64,000 bases of DNA from Leptobacterium flavescens. GTDB taxonomy: Bacteria > Bacteroidota > Bacteroidia > Flavobacteriales > Flavobacteriaceae. The DNA is taken from contig NZ_JAABOO010000001.1 of assembly GCF_010671605.1 (NCBI RefSeq), forward strand, positions 1,665,190-1,729,189. The letters run 5' to 3'. The notes under the pieces were generated by a model. It was not told the origin of the DNA, ran no database searches, and saw only the letters and a list, made by a program, of their open reading frames with translations. Of the stretch, positions 44,029-52,292 are shown in pieces (the first letter of the stretch is position 1; every line of letters begins with the position of its first letter). Made by a program: the position numbers and the translations under genes.

Positions 44029-45615
44029 TTAACAGTTACATAACTTTAACTGCATCCCGGGTTTCAGATTGTTACCACTAATATCGTTCCAATCTTTAAG
44101 ATTCTGAACAGAAATTCCCGGAAATTTTTGAGAAATTGTCCAAAGGGAGTCTCCGGAACGCACAGTATAGGTCTTACTATTAGTGGTATTGCTTACTTTC
44201 TCGGTAGTTTTTTGGGGAGTACTTTTCTTTTTAGGTTTGGCGCTAAAGCCTGGTTTTCTCGGATATATGGTAAGGCGTTGCCCGATCCTAAGATTGTTGT
44301 TTCTCAGTCCGTTCCAGCGTTTAATATCACTAACCCTTACTCCATAGCGATTTGCGATCTTACCCAGGTAATCTCCGCTTCGCACCCGGTAACGGATCCT
44401 GGAATTTACTTTTACCAGTTCCGGAAGGGGTTTTTCACGCTTTGACAGCTCCGCAGCCACATAAGAATAAATAGAGTCTTCGTTGGCAACAAATTTGCCC
44501 AGAGCCTCTCTGGAGAGTCGTAACGAATACTCTTTTTCCTTAATAAAGGGTATGATATCCAGTTTATAGGACGGATTAAAGAATTCTACTTCCTCTCTGT
44601 CTACCCCCGTGAGTTCGGAGATCTGGTCGAAAGTAATAAGGCTTTTTACTTTTATGGTATCGGTCTCAAAATAGGTGACCTCTCGTTTTTTCGTTTTAAA
44701 ACCGTGCTCCTCGGCATATTCAAAAATATACATGGTAGCCAGGAAAGCAGGTACATATCCGGCGGTTTCCCTTGGTAAGAAGGGTCGCAGGTTCCAGTAA
44801 TTCTTATATCCTCCCGATCTGCGTATCGCTTTGCTCACATTTCCGGGGCCGGAATTATATGCAGCCAGTGCCAGGTCCCAATCGCCGAAGATCTCGTATA
44901 ATTTAGCCAGGTACTTTCCGGCGGCAACTGTCGATTTGATCGGGTCCATACGCTCATCCACATAACTGTTTACATCCAGGCCATATAATCTACCTGTAGA
45001 AAACATAAACTGCCAAAGGCCTGTGGCTCCAACCCTGGATTTTGCTCTGGGGTTTAATGCTGATTCAACTATGGCCAGGTATTTAACTTCCAGTGGAATA
45101 TCGTGATTGTCGAGCTCCTGTTCAAAAAGCGGAAAATAGTATTCGCTTTTGTCCATCACCCTTTGCATCAGGTCTCTCCGGCGCTTTAAAAAGTTCTTGA
45201 TCACACTTTCAAGCGAAGGATTGTATGAAATATTAAAAGGGGTTTTCTGATTGATCCTCTCCAGTCTTGCTTTTAACGTATCTGTGGGCAGTTCGTTATA
45301 CTCTACCTCATCGTAATTCAGATTACTCACTTCATTGTAGAGCGAATCGAAGAGATTGGTTCTCACCAGTTCCCTGATCCACAAACTATCTATTCTGGCA
45401 GCAAAAGGGTGGTCTTTGAGTTGTATTTTCCCCTTATCTCTTTTAAACAGGTTTTTAATTGCTGAAAATTCATCTTTGGTATCCGTCAAAAGCCCGGTTG
45501 GGATGGTGTCCTGCTTTACCGTATCCTTTACAGTAGTTGGGATACTATCTGTTTTTACCTGGGAAAACAGGAGGCATGGAAGCAGTAAAAAAACGGATAT
45601 AACAGCCTTCTTCAT
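44029..45615 (-). CDS. MltD-like lytic transglycosylase with two LysM domains
   Basis: A 528-residue secreted protein: signal peptide (VISVFLLLPCLLFSQ), then an SLT lytic-transglycosylase domain with the catalytic Glu in AIVESALNP, followed by SRVGATGLWQFM and LALAAYNSGPGNV. Two LysM repeats lie near residues 408-450 and 480-525 (YRVRSGDYLGKIANRYGV and YTVRSGDSLWTISQKFPG). It cleaves peptidoglycan glycan strands; the LysM domains bind the wall. It is transcribed ahead of the DUF4837 gene. Confidence 0.93.
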   Translation of the reverse strand: MKKAVISVFLLLPCLLFSQVKTDSIPTTVKDTVKQDTIPTGLLTDTKDEFSAIKNLFKRDKGKIQLKDHPFAARIDSLWIRELVRTNLFDSLYNEVSNLNYDEVEYNELPTDTLKARLERINQKTPFNISYNPSLESVIKNFLKRRRDLMQRVMDKSEYYFPLFEQELDNHDIPLEVKYLAIVESALNPRAKSRVGATGLWQFMFSTGRLYGLDVNSYVDERMDPIKSTVAAGKYLAKLYEIFGDWDLALAAYNSGPGNVSKAIRRSGGYKNYWNLRPFLPRETAGYVPAFLATMYIFEYAEEHGFKTKKREVTYFETDTIKVKSLITFDQISELTGVDREEVEFFNPSYKLDIIPFIKEKEYSLRLSREALGKFVANEDSIYSYVAAELSKREKPLPELVKVNSRIRYRVRSGDYLGKIANRYGVRVSDIKRWNGLRNNNLRIGQRLTIYPRKPGFSAKPKKKSTPQKTTEKVSNTTNSKTYTVRSGDSLWTISQKFPGISVQNLKDWNDISGNNLKPGMQLKLCNC

Positions 45616-45774
45616 CTATTCTTCATTTATAATTTAAACAGCATTTGCGCTAAAATCGTATTTTTTGCGATAAAAGCAAACTAAAAATATCTTAAAAAGC
45701 TTGTTTAACGGGAGTTGTTCCCTGTTCAGGTTCGGTTGCCGAAGTCAATTTAAACAACCTTTATCCAAAAAATA

Positions 45775-45801
45775 AACCCCGGGAAGTAGGGCCCGGGGCT
45801 T
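45775..45801 (-). terminator. Terminator-like hairpin downstream of pgk
   Basis: CCCCGGG / CCCGGGG stem, then TTATTTTTTGG on the minus strand. It lies 550 bases past the pgk stop, so it may end read-through from pgk across the repeats. Which gene it serves is uncertain. Confidence 0.5.
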
Positions 45802-46028
45802 ATTTCTTTCTATGTTCACCGATAGTATTAAAAGTTTGGGGACATTATAACTATCAAACAATTATGTTGTATTACCATTTCGACACTTCAAACATAGTTT
45901 CTTTCTCCAAAAAGCTAAAATTTTTGTTGTGTAAGTGGCAAAAGTTGTTGTGAAACCTCTGGGATCTTTCATATAGCGGGTATAAATGTTGAATGTTAGG
46001 TTTTGAATGCTCAATTTCCCATCTCCAT

Positions 46029-46052
46029 ACTCCGAAGTCTTGACGTAGGAGT
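46029..46052. repeat. 24-bp REP-like hairpin repeat, copy 1
   Basis: ACTCCGAAG...GGAGT, 24 bp, imperfect inverted repeat. It is related to the copies at 46323-46346 and 51338-51361, which have the same length. Confidence 0.6.
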
Positions 46053-46232
46053 ACAAATCAACCTCTCGACGAGCCTGTATCGAGCGCAGTCGAGATGCTC
46101 GAGATGACCAGTTGAATAACCAAACTCCAAATCCCAACAACAAAAAGTTTGCTTCGCATACGCTCGCAAAGACAGGAAAATGTTGAATTTTAAGTTTTAA
46201 ATGGGCAATCTTCAATACTTAATACTAAAATA

Positions 46233-46284
46233 TACCCCTCTTGTTTTCTCCCCTCCAGGGGAGAACGAAATCCTTGAGGTGACA
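46233..46284. repeat. Interspersed repeat, copy 1
   Basis: Shares CCCCTCTTGTTTTCTCCCCT and the following AGAAC.AAATCCT.. with copies at 50412-50484 and 51022-51093. All are intergenic. Confidence 0.65.
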
Positions 46285-46322
46285 AATCGAACAACCACCA
46301 ACTATCAACAAACAACTCATGT

Positions 46323-46346
46323 AGTCCGAAGCTTTAGCGAAGGACT
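46323..46346. repeat. 24-bp REP-like hairpin repeat, copy 2
   Basis: AGTCCGAAGCTTTAGCGAAG then GACT. Same length and layout as the copies at 46029 and 51338. Confidence 0.6.
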
Positions 46347-46356
46347 AACGGCTAAA

Positions 46357-47547
46357 TCAATTAAGAATAGCTGCAATTCCCGGTAAAACCTTTCCTTCCA
46401 GGCTTTCCAGCATGGCTCCACCACCGGTACTTACATAGCTTACCTTATCATCAAAACCGAATTGCTTAACGGCAGCTACCGAGTCGCCTCCCCCAACAAG
46501 GGAAAAAGCACTTTGCTGAGTGGCCTCATCTATAGCATTTCCAACGGCAATGGTTCCTTTGGCAAAGTTTTCCATTTCAAAAACCCCGACAGGGCCGTTC
46601 CATAAAATGGTCTTGGAAAGTAAAATAAGCTGACGGAAACGCTCCATCGTCTGCGGGCCTACATCAAGTCCCTGCCATCCGTCCGGGATCTCATCTACAG
46701 CAGTAAGCTGGGTATTCGCATCATTGCTGAAGTTATCTGCAGCAAGGACATCTACCGGTAAATGGATCTGAACTCCTTTTTCTTCGGCCTTTTTAAGGAT
46801 ACTTAAAGCCAGTTCCTGTTTGTCATCTTCACAAATGGAGCTTCCTATCTGGCCGCCTCTGGCCTTGATAAAAGTATAGGTCATCCCCCCACCGATAATA
46901 AGGTGATTAACTTTATCGAGAATATTCTCTATAATGGTGATCTTGGAAGATACCTTGGCCCCGCCAAGAATAGCTGTAACCGGTTGTTCCCCGCTTTGCA
47001 TCACCTTATTGATGCTTTCTATTTCCTTAGCCAGCAGATATCCGAAACACTTACTTCCGGTAAAATACCTGGCAACAATAGTAGTCGATGCATGTGCACG
47101 GTGAGCCGTACCAAAAGCATCATTAACATAAATATCTCCCAGTTTCGAGAGTTGTTCCGCAAACCCCTCTTCTCCCTTTTCCTCTTCGGCATAAAAACGA
47201 AGGTTTTCAAGAAGAAGCACTTCTCCGGGTTGCAATTGGCCCACAGCCTCTTCAGCTGTCTGACCGATACAATCTTCCACAAACTTTACCTGAACACCTA
47301 CAATATCGGATACCGTACTTACAATATGCTTTAAAGACATACTATCTACACGTTGCCCTTTAGGTCTCCCCATATGGCTCATAAGCACACAGCTTCCTCC
47401 ATCTTCCAAAACTTTAATAATAGAGGGTTTGGCCGCTTCGATCCTGGTAGTATCCGTAACGTTCAGGTCTGCATCCAAAGGAACGTTAAAATCTACGCGG
47501 ATCAACGCCTTTTTATTCTCAAAATTAAAATTGTCTATTGTTTGCAT
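46357..47547 (-). CDS. pgk: Phosphoglycerate kinase
   Basis: A 396-residue glycolytic enzyme (1,3-bisphosphoglycerate + ADP to 3-phosphoglycerate + ATP). It has [12 protein letters not shown] at the N-terminus, [28 protein letters not shown] and the C-terminal GGGDSVAAV plus STGGGAMLE. Full length. It starts ten bases after the DUF2652 gene, so the two may be co-transcribed. Confidence 0.97.
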   Translation of the reverse strand: MQTIDNFNFENKKALIRVDFNVPLDADLNVTDTTRIEAAKPSIIKVLEDGGSCVLMSHMGRPKGQRVDSMSLKHIVSTVSDIVGVQVKFVEDCIGQTAEEAVGQLQPGEVLLLENLRFYAEEEKGEEGFAEQLSKLGDIYVNDAFGTAHRAHASTTIVARYFTGSKCFGYLLAKEIESINKVMQSGEQPVTAILGGAKVSSKITIIENILDKVNHLIIGGGMTYTFIKARGGQIGSSICEDDKQELALSILKKAEEKGVQIHLPVDVLAADNFSNDANTQLTAVDEIPDGWQGLDVGPQTMERFRQLILLSKTILWNGPVGVFEMENFAKGTIAVGNAIDEATQQSAFSLVGGGDSVAAVKQFGFDDKVSYVSTGGGAMLESLEGKVLPGIAAILN

Positions 47548-47557
47548 TCGTCCTTAT

Positions 47558-48616
47558 TTATGTTGCTATTTTGAATTCTGAATAGACGAGCAAGATAAGT
47601 TCTTTTAAATTTGTAGCGACTCTTTTTTGAAGTTTTTTTACGATAAATGGCTTTAGTAAAAATCCGAGGATCTTAAAATCTGCAAAGACCTCGATATTGA
47701 GCTTTGTTTTTCCTTTTTCGGTCTCCTCCAGGATATAGAAAATACTCATTTCTTTCATTAGCGGAATGTCTTTGGTGTTCTCTCCGTATACCAATTGTCC
47801 TTCGCCTGCTTTTTTGGTAACCGTTTCTATAGATACCAGGCACTGATGTTTGGTTCCGGCTCGGTTTACCTTGTTTTTTTCGTATTCTATATAATCGATT
47901 TCCTTATTCCACAACAAACGGTAATCAAAATTGCTGATCACCTCATACAGGTCCAGTACAGGTACATTGACGATCTCGGTTACATCATAGATCTTATGCT
48001 TTGGGATATCTTCGGGAATAGGAGCTACATACGGCAGTTCTTCCTTATAGGCTGAGATCGGGAAATACATATATCCGATACTTCCGAAATCGTAATTTTC
48101 CCGGGCTTCCTTAGCTTCTTCGGCAATGGTTACATTTCCGAATGAGTTGCTTACATTTTCGGTGATCAGGGCGTATTCGTTTAAGGGAACCTGGTTCTTT
48201 AAAAGGCGATGAGCCTGAATAACCGGGCTTCCATGAGGTTTTACCCGGTCTTTTATTTTTATAAAATCGATCTCTCCAAAATGGATAACAAACTTAAGAG
48301 ATAAGTTATAGGCTGAAGAACAAGCCCCGCACTGGCAGATCCTTTCGTATTCATACCGCTTCAGATGGGTGTGAAAAGCAATATACATCTGCTTTATTTG
48401 CTCCCGCAATGCTTCGGCATCTGTGTTTTCCTGGATCTTATAGAAAAACAGTGCATCCCCCTCTATTTCTGCCAACTCAAAATCCATCGTATTGCTATCT
48501 ATAAGGATCTCCAGCAATTCTGAGATGATATGTCTGCTGTGGCTAATAGCGGTATTATGCACAAATTCGGTAAAGCCGGAAATATCCGGGATAAAAAATA
48601 GAGCGGTCTGAGTCAT
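47558..48616 (-). CDS. DUF2652 / SRPBCC-like protein
   Basis: A 352-residue soluble protein. The N-terminal half (ALFFIPDISGFTEFV, AEIEGDALFFYK, then CQCGACSSAYNLSLK) is DUF2652, related in fold to adenylate-cyclase-like domains. The C-terminal half (VPVLDLYEVISNFDYRLLWN, then a beta-rich stretch) looks like an SRPBCC/START-like lipid- or ligand-binding domain. I chose the ATG at 48616, since the frame upstream shows no family similarity. It may be co-transcribed with pgk. Confidence 0.85.
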   Translation of the reverse strand: MTQTALFFIPDISGFTEFVHNTAISHSRHIISELLEILIDSNTMDFELAEIEGDALFFYKIQENTDAEALREQIKQMYIAFHTHLKRYEYERICQCGACSSAYNLSLKFVIHFGEIDFIKIKDRVKPHGSPVIQAHRLLKNQVPLNEYALITENVSNSFGNVTIAEEAKEARENYDFGSIGYMYFPISAYKEELPYVAPIPEDIPKHKIYDVTEIVNVPVLDLYEVISNFDYRLLWNKEIDYIEYEKNKVNRAGTKHQCLVSIETVTKKAGEGQLVYGENTKDIPLMKEMSIFYILEETEKGKTKLNIEVFADFKILGFLLKPFIVKKLQKRVATNLKELILLVYSEFKIAT

Positions 48617-48741
48617 TTGTTTTGCTACCTGGTTTATTGTAAAGTTAATAGAACCAAATGTCCTATCCCTTAAAGTTAGTGTTAAAAAATAACAGCTCCT
48701 TTCATTGTTCAGAAAATAATATTTCTCTTTTATAAAACCCA

Positions 48742-48749
48742 TATATTTG
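48742..48749 (+). promoter_or_regulatory. -7 box directly before holB
   Basis: TATATTTG ends only four bases before the ATG at 48754, which would give a nearly leaderless mRNA if used. Confidence 0.4.
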
Positions 48750-48753
48750 CTCC

Positions 48754-49905
48754 ATGCTATTTAAAGACATCCTGGGCCAGCAGCATATTAAAAAACACCT
48801 GACACATAGTGCCGATATGGGAAGGATCCCTCACGCACAACTTTTTGTGGGGCCCGAAGGCAGCGGTACCTTACCCATGGCCATTGCCTATGCACAATAT
48901 ATCCTTTGTTCCAACAGCGGAGCGGAAAACAATAGCGGGAATGAAGCCTGTAATTTAAAATTTAACCAGATAGCTCATCCCGATCTTCACTTTGCCTTTC
49001 CCGTGGCAGCCAACGACCGCGTAAAATCGCATCCGGTAAGTAATCACTTTATGGAAGAATGGAGGTCCTTCCTTGCAGAGCAGCCTTACGGGAACCTGTT
49101 TGACTGGTATCAGTTACTGGGGATAGAGAACAAGCAAGGGCAAATAGGAGTAGATGAAGCCATGGAGGTGGTAAAGTCGCTTTCCCTTAAGTCTTTTGAA
49201 GGAAGTTATAAGGTCATGATCATCTGGATGGCCGAAAAAATGAATACTTCGGCGGCCAACAAGCTCCTGAAACTGATTGAAGAACCTCCGAATAAAACCC
49301 TGTTTATACTGATAGCCGAAGAGGAGGAACAGATCATTCAGACCATAAGATCGCGTTGTCAGGTCCTGCATTTCCCTCCTTTGGCTGAATCTGTTATAAA
49401 AGAAGCGCTGCAAGCCAGAAATGTTGTGGAAAATGAGGCCGTTAAAATAGCACATCGCGCCAACGGGAACTTTAACAAGGCCATAGACCTCGTTAACAGG
49501 GATTCTGAGGACCTTACTTTTGAAAAATGGTTCATCCTATGGGTGAGAAGCGCTTTTAAAGCCAGAGGCAATAAAAAGGCCATTCACGACCTGATCAAGT
49601 GGAGTGAACAGGTGGCCGCTACCGGAAGAGAGACGCAAAAACAGTTCCTGCATTTCTGTCTGGATGTTTTCAGGCAGGCCATGTTGTTAAACTACAAAGC
49701 AAACGACCTGGTATTTATCGATCTGGAGACGAGCGGATTCGAATTAGAGAAATTTGCCCCCTTTGTTCACGGCAATAATATTATGGAAATCTCTAAAGAA
49801 TTGCAGGATGCCATCTATCATATTGAAAGAAATGGTAATGCAAAGATCATTCTTACCGACTTATCTATAAAACTTACGCGTCTGCTTCACAAAAAAGCAG
49901 AGTAA
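48754..49905 (+). CDS. holB: DNA polymerase III delta' subunit
   Basis: A 383-residue clamp-loader AAA+ protein. It has FKDILGQQHIKKHL, RIPHAQLFVGPEGSG (a P-loop without the usual GKT, as expected for the non-ATP-binding delta'), and NTSAANKLLKLIEEPPNKTLFIL with the SRC sensor in IRSRCQVLHF. It is a clamp-loader part acting at the replication fork. It is divergent from DUF2652. Confidence 0.93.
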   Translation: MLFKDILGQQHIKKHLTHSADMGRIPHAQLFVGPEGSGTLPMAIAYAQYILCSNSGAENNSGNEACNLKFNQIAHPDLHFAFPVAANDRVKSHPVSNHFMEEWRSFLAEQPYGNLFDWYQLLGIENKQGQIGVDEAMEVVKSLSLKSFEGSYKVMIIWMAEKMNTSAANKLLKLIEEPPNKTLFILIAEEEEQIIQTIRSRCQVLHFPPLAESVIKEALQARNVVENEAVKIAHRANGNFNKAIDLVNRDSEDLTFEKWFILWVRSAFKARGNKKAIHDLIKWSEQVAATGRETQKQFLHFCLDVFRQAMLLNYKANDLVFIDLETSGFELEKFAPFVHGNNIMEISKELQDAIYHIERNGNAKIILTDLSIKLTRLLHKKAE

Positions 49906-49942
49906 AGCGCGTATTCACTCAAACAGATAAAACCTCTTTTTT

Positions 49943-50341
49943 ATGAAGTACTTAATGGAAAATATTACGGAAATCCTGATCCTTCTTTTTTTAATGATCA
50001 CTTTTTTACAAAGTGCCGTAGATAAGATCCTCGACTGGAAAGGCAATCTGGGATGGTTGAAGGGACATTTCTCCAAAACATTTTTAAGGAATATGGTACC
50101 CCTTGCCCTGTTTAAGGTATTGGTTGTTGAACTGATAGCCGGATTACTCAGTGCATATGGTATTTATGAGCTGATCGTTAACAACGACAGGACCATTGGG
50201 CTATACGGAGCCGTATTCTCCTGCCTTGCACTGATCATGCTTTTGTTCGGACAGCGACTGGCAAAAGACTACGATGGTGCAAGGACCATTGCCATTTACT
50301 TTATCGTTGCGATGATAGGAGCTCATTTTCTATCGCAGTAA
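49943..50341 (+). CDS. DoxX-like membrane protein
   Basis: A 132-residue four-helix membrane protein: LILLFLMITFLQSAVDKILD, then GHFSKTFLRN, LFKVLVVELIAGLLSAYGIYEL and two further helices. This matches the small DoxX-like family. Function is unclear. It is 37 bases after holB on the same strand and ends at the repeat-rich gap. Confidence 0.78.
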   Translation: MKYLMENITEILILLFLMITFLQSAVDKILDWKGNLGWLKGHFSKTFLRNMVPLALFKVLVVELIAGLLSAYGIYELIVNNDRTIGLYGAVFSCLALIMLLFGQRLAKDYDGARTIAIYFIVAMIGAHFLSQ

Positions 50342-50411
50342 AACCCTTTTGCTTTTAAGTAGAGTATATACAAAGTCCCCCTCCTTCTCCTTCGACTGCG
50401 CTCAGGATGAC

Positions 50412-50484
50412 AGGTGGGGTGGTTTTTTACACCCCTCTTGTTTTCTCCCCTGGAGGGAAGAACAAAATCCTCAAGGGGGCAATT
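50412..50484. repeat. Interspersed repeat, copy 2
   Basis: AGGTGGGGTGG, a T-run, then ACACCCCTCTTGTTTTCTCC and AACAAAATCCTCAAGGGGG. Near-identical to 51022-51093 and related to 46233-46284. Confidence 0.75.
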
Positions 50485-50653
50485 CCTATTTACGAGAGTT
50501 CTCCTTAATCGTAAATCTAAAATCGTAAATCATACCCACTTCTCTTTTTCAAAAAAAGTTACTGTGTAGATACATTTGTCTCCTCTCCCTGTGGGAGAGG
50601 ATTAAGGTGAGGGCAGCCCCTCATCCCAACCTGCCAGAAGGCAGGCCGACCTT
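50471..50653. repeat. 183-bp duplicated segment, copy 1
   Basis: Runs from TCAAGGGGGCAATTCCTATT through CTCTTTTTCAAAAAAAGTTA, the hairpin CCTCTCCCTGTGGGAGAGG and CCTGCCAGAAGGCAGG, to GCCGACCTT. Same length and order as 51380-51562. Confidence 0.8.
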
Positions 50654-50742
50654 CTCCCATGGGGAGAAGGGGTATTATTATGATAATCTTTTCATCCACT
50701 ATTAAAACAACCCGGAACATCTATATTCAGGACTTGTTTTAG

Positions 50743-50918
50743 AGTGGTTAAACAAATCACCAAAAGTTGTTTAACCTTTTTTCCTGAGTTGTTTAACTTC
50801 TCTTCTTAAACTGTTTAACCTTTTATTTTGAGGTGAATAACAAATCTTAATGAGTTGAATAACATTTCTTTTTAAACTGAATAACAAGTCTCCAGGAGTT
50901 ATTTAACCCTTCCGTCTT
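50743..50918. repeat. 22-bp phased repeat array (8 units)
   Basis: Eight units of exactly 22 bp, starting at 50743, 50765, 50787, 50809, 50831, 50853, 50875 and 50897. Each has an 11-bp core close to AGTTGTTTAAC (positions 1, 9, 10 and 11, A....AAC, are invariant; variants include AACTGTTTAAC and AGTTGAATAAC), then 11 bp of unconserved sequence. Units 2-4 have TTTAAC and units 5-7 AATAAC, with matching first bases, so a 66-bp higher-order repeat is suggested. It is not a CRISPR: units are too short and no cas genes are present. Confidence 0.85.
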
Positions 50919-51021
50919 TAACTGCGTTAAAGCCACCTTCCCTTGTTTAAGGGAAGGAATTTTTGAGTGTAGAAATATTAAAATTCCCCTCCTTTGAAAG
51001 GAGGGGTGCCTGCTTTCAAGC

Positions 51022-51093
51022 AGGTGGGGTGGTTTTTACACCCCTCTTGTTTTCTCCCCTGAAGGGAAGAACAAAATCCTCAAGGGGACAATT
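51022..51093. repeat. Interspersed repeat, copy 3
   Basis: Near-identical to 50412-50484. It is preceded by the hairpins CCCCTCCTTTGAAAGGAGGGG and CCTGCTTTCAAGCAGG. Confidence 0.75.
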
Positions 51094-51337
51094 TGTATAA
51101 TAAGCAATCATCAATAAACTCCAATGAGCAATGGTCAATGACTAATAATCAAATAAGTGAAAACAAAATTTGTCAATTCGAGTGATCCTAAAAGGATTGT
51201 ATCGAGAATCAAATTTTGTGTTTATCCTTTATAACTGTTCTCGATACTTTTTCCTGCGGAAAAAACTCGAACTGACATTTCCTTAATGCTCAATACTCAT
51301 CCCTATAGCTATCGGGACGCAATACTCACATCTCCTT

Positions 51338-51361
51338 ACTCCGAAGCCTTGGCGAAGGAGT
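51338..51361. repeat. 24-bp REP-like hairpin repeat, copy 3
   Basis: ACTCCGAAGCCTTGGCGAAG then GAGT. Same 24-bp length as the copies at 46029 and 46323; the loop varies while the ends are conserved. Confidence 0.65.
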
Positions 51362-51379
51362 AACACCCCTAAAGTCCCC

Positions 51380-51562
51380 TCAAGGGGACAATTCCTATTT
51401 ACAAGAACCCTCTTCAATCTTCAATCTAAAATCGTAAACCATATTCACTTCTCTTTTTCAAAAAAGGTTACTGTGTAGATACATTTATCTCCTCTCCCCA
51501 TGGGAGAGGACTAAGGTGAGGGCAGCCCCTCATCCCAACCTGCCAGAAGGCAGGCCGACCTT
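51380..51562. repeat. 183-bp duplicated segment, copy 2
   Basis: Counterpart of 50471-50653, with scattered substitutions and the CCTCTCCC / GGGAGAGG hairpin kept in altered form. Confidence 0.8.
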
Positions 51563-51576
51563 TCCTTCGACTTGCG

Positions 51577-51639
51577 CCTCCGCTATCCACATGTTGTCGA
51601 AACTTTAGTGGAGACACTAGCTTCAGCAGCACGCGGACG
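51577..51639. mobile_element. 63-bp insert in a short repeat (possible MITE-like)
   Basis: The repeat seen intact at 50389-50414 (CCTTCGACT-GCG-CTCAGG) is split here between GCG (51574-51576) and CTCAGG (51640 on) by 63 bp. The insert ends CCTCCGC and GCGGACG form an imperfect inverted repeat (6 of 7). No coding capacity. Confidence 0.4.
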
Positions 51640-51761
51640 CTCAGGATGACAGGCGGATGCCTGCCTTAACCAGGGTAGGAGTTTTGAGTCATCGCGATCC
51701 CGATAATGATCGGGAGAAGCGATCTCTTTGTCTAAAACCCTTTACATTCTTATACAAACAA

Positions 51762-51788
51762 AAAAACCACCTTAAAAAGGTGGTTTTT
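51762..51788 (-). terminator. Terminator downstream of tRNA-Cys
   Basis: AAAAACCACCTT / AAGGTGGTTTTT hairpin with a three-base loop. On the minus strand it follows the tRNA by a few bases and carries a T-run. Confidence 0.85.
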
Positions 51789-51793
51789 AGTTG

Positions 51794-51864
51794 AGGCACC
51801 GAGCAGATTCGAACTGCTGTACAAGGTTTTGCAGACCTCTGCCTAGCCACTCGGCCACGGTGCC
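51794..51864 (-). tRNA. tRNA-Cys (GCA)
   Basis: A 71-nt tRNA. The acceptor stem GGCACCG pairs with CGGTGCC. The anticodon loop CTGCAAA carries anticodon GCA (Cys), the T-loop is TTCGAAT, and the discriminator is U, an identity base for CysRS. CCA is not encoded. A TACATTTG -7 box is at 51879-51886. Confidence 0.96.
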
Positions 51865-51878
51865 CTGATAGTGGTTGG

Positions 51879-51886
51879 CAAATGTA
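51879..51886 (-). promoter_or_regulatory. -7 box for tRNA-Cys
   Basis: TACATTTG on the minus strand, 14 bases before the tRNA. It matches TAnnTTTG; the -33 box is weak. Confidence 0.45.
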
Positions 51887-51926
51887 ATAATTTTATTTAA
51901 AAATCCTTTAGTAGGAAATGTGAATA

Positions 51927-52292
51927 TTAAAAGTTTTTGCGGTTTAGTGTCATTTCTACGGTAACCATTTCCACATTCCCCCCGATAGGCGGGTTTATTT
52001 TGGAAACATCGACCGTTGCTTCTTCTGCAATTTCAATCTCCTTAAAGATCCTGTCCAGGATCCTTCTGGCTACATGCTCGAGAAGTTTGGACCTGATCGC
52101 CATCTCTTCTTTTACTATTTTGTTGATATGAACGTAGTCTACCGTATCTTTTAGCTGATCGCTTTTGGCAGAAGCCTGAAGATTGGCTTTTACTGCAACA
52201 TCCACTCTGTAATCGCTGCCTATCTTACCCTCTTCCACAAGGCAACCGTGATAGGCATACACCTGGATATTCGTAACTTTTATAACTCCCAT
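51927..52292 (-). CDS. folB: Dihydroneopterin aldolase
   Basis: A 121-residue folate-pathway enzyme (7,8-dihydroneopterin to 6-hydroxymethyl-dihydropterin and glycolaldehyde). The N-terminal VTNIQVYAYHGCLVEEGKIG carries the active-site Tyr and the HG turn, and KINPPIGGNVEMVTVE is the C-terminal pterin site. The ATG lies inside one arm of a 13-bp inverted repeat. Confidence 0.93.
   Translation of the reverse strand: MGVIKVTNIQVYAYHGCLVEEGKIGSDYRVDVAVKANLQASAKSDQLKDTVDYVHINKIVKEEMAIRSKLLEHVARRILDRIFKEIEIAEEATVDVSKINPPIGGNVEMVTVEMTLNRKNF

Larger units (their letters stand above)
45616..46356. other. Gene-poor 0.74-kb gap with repeats
   Basis: There is no convincing gene. Contents: a terminator-like hairpin at 45775-45801; a CG-rich repeat at 46061-46110 (CGAGCGCAGTCGAGATG, similar to sequence near 50.4 kb); two 24-bp hairpin repeats (46029-46052, 46323-46346); and one copy (46233-46284) of a longer repeat also found at 50.4 and 51.0 kb. 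The only long frame (45862-46215, minus) runs through these repeats and is not supported. Confidence 0.75.
50342..51793. other. Gene-free 1.45-kb repeat-rich region
   Basis: No long frame and no RNA gene were found up to the tRNA terminator. Contents: a CCTTCGACTGCGCTCAGGAT-type repeat (50389-50414); three families of interspersed repeats; two 183-bp copies; the 22-bp phased array; GC-rich hairpins (about 50984-51028, 51302-51316 and 51707-51722); and a 63-bp insert. There is no transposase, so this is not an intact mobile element. Confidence 0.8.

Noticed and set aside
45862..46215. 117-residue frame on the minus strand
   Set aside because: It runs through interspersed repeats in a non-coding gap and has no domain or recognisable start; it is most likely chance.
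50743..50918. 22-bp array as a CRISPR
   Set aside because: Repeat and spacer are only 11 bp each, the repeat is imperfect, and there are no cas genes.
50342..51793. Repeat region as an insertion sequence or prophage
   Set aside because: No transposase, integrase or phage gene is present, and no frame of useful length. tRNA-Cys is complete and shows no nearby duplicate of its 3' end.
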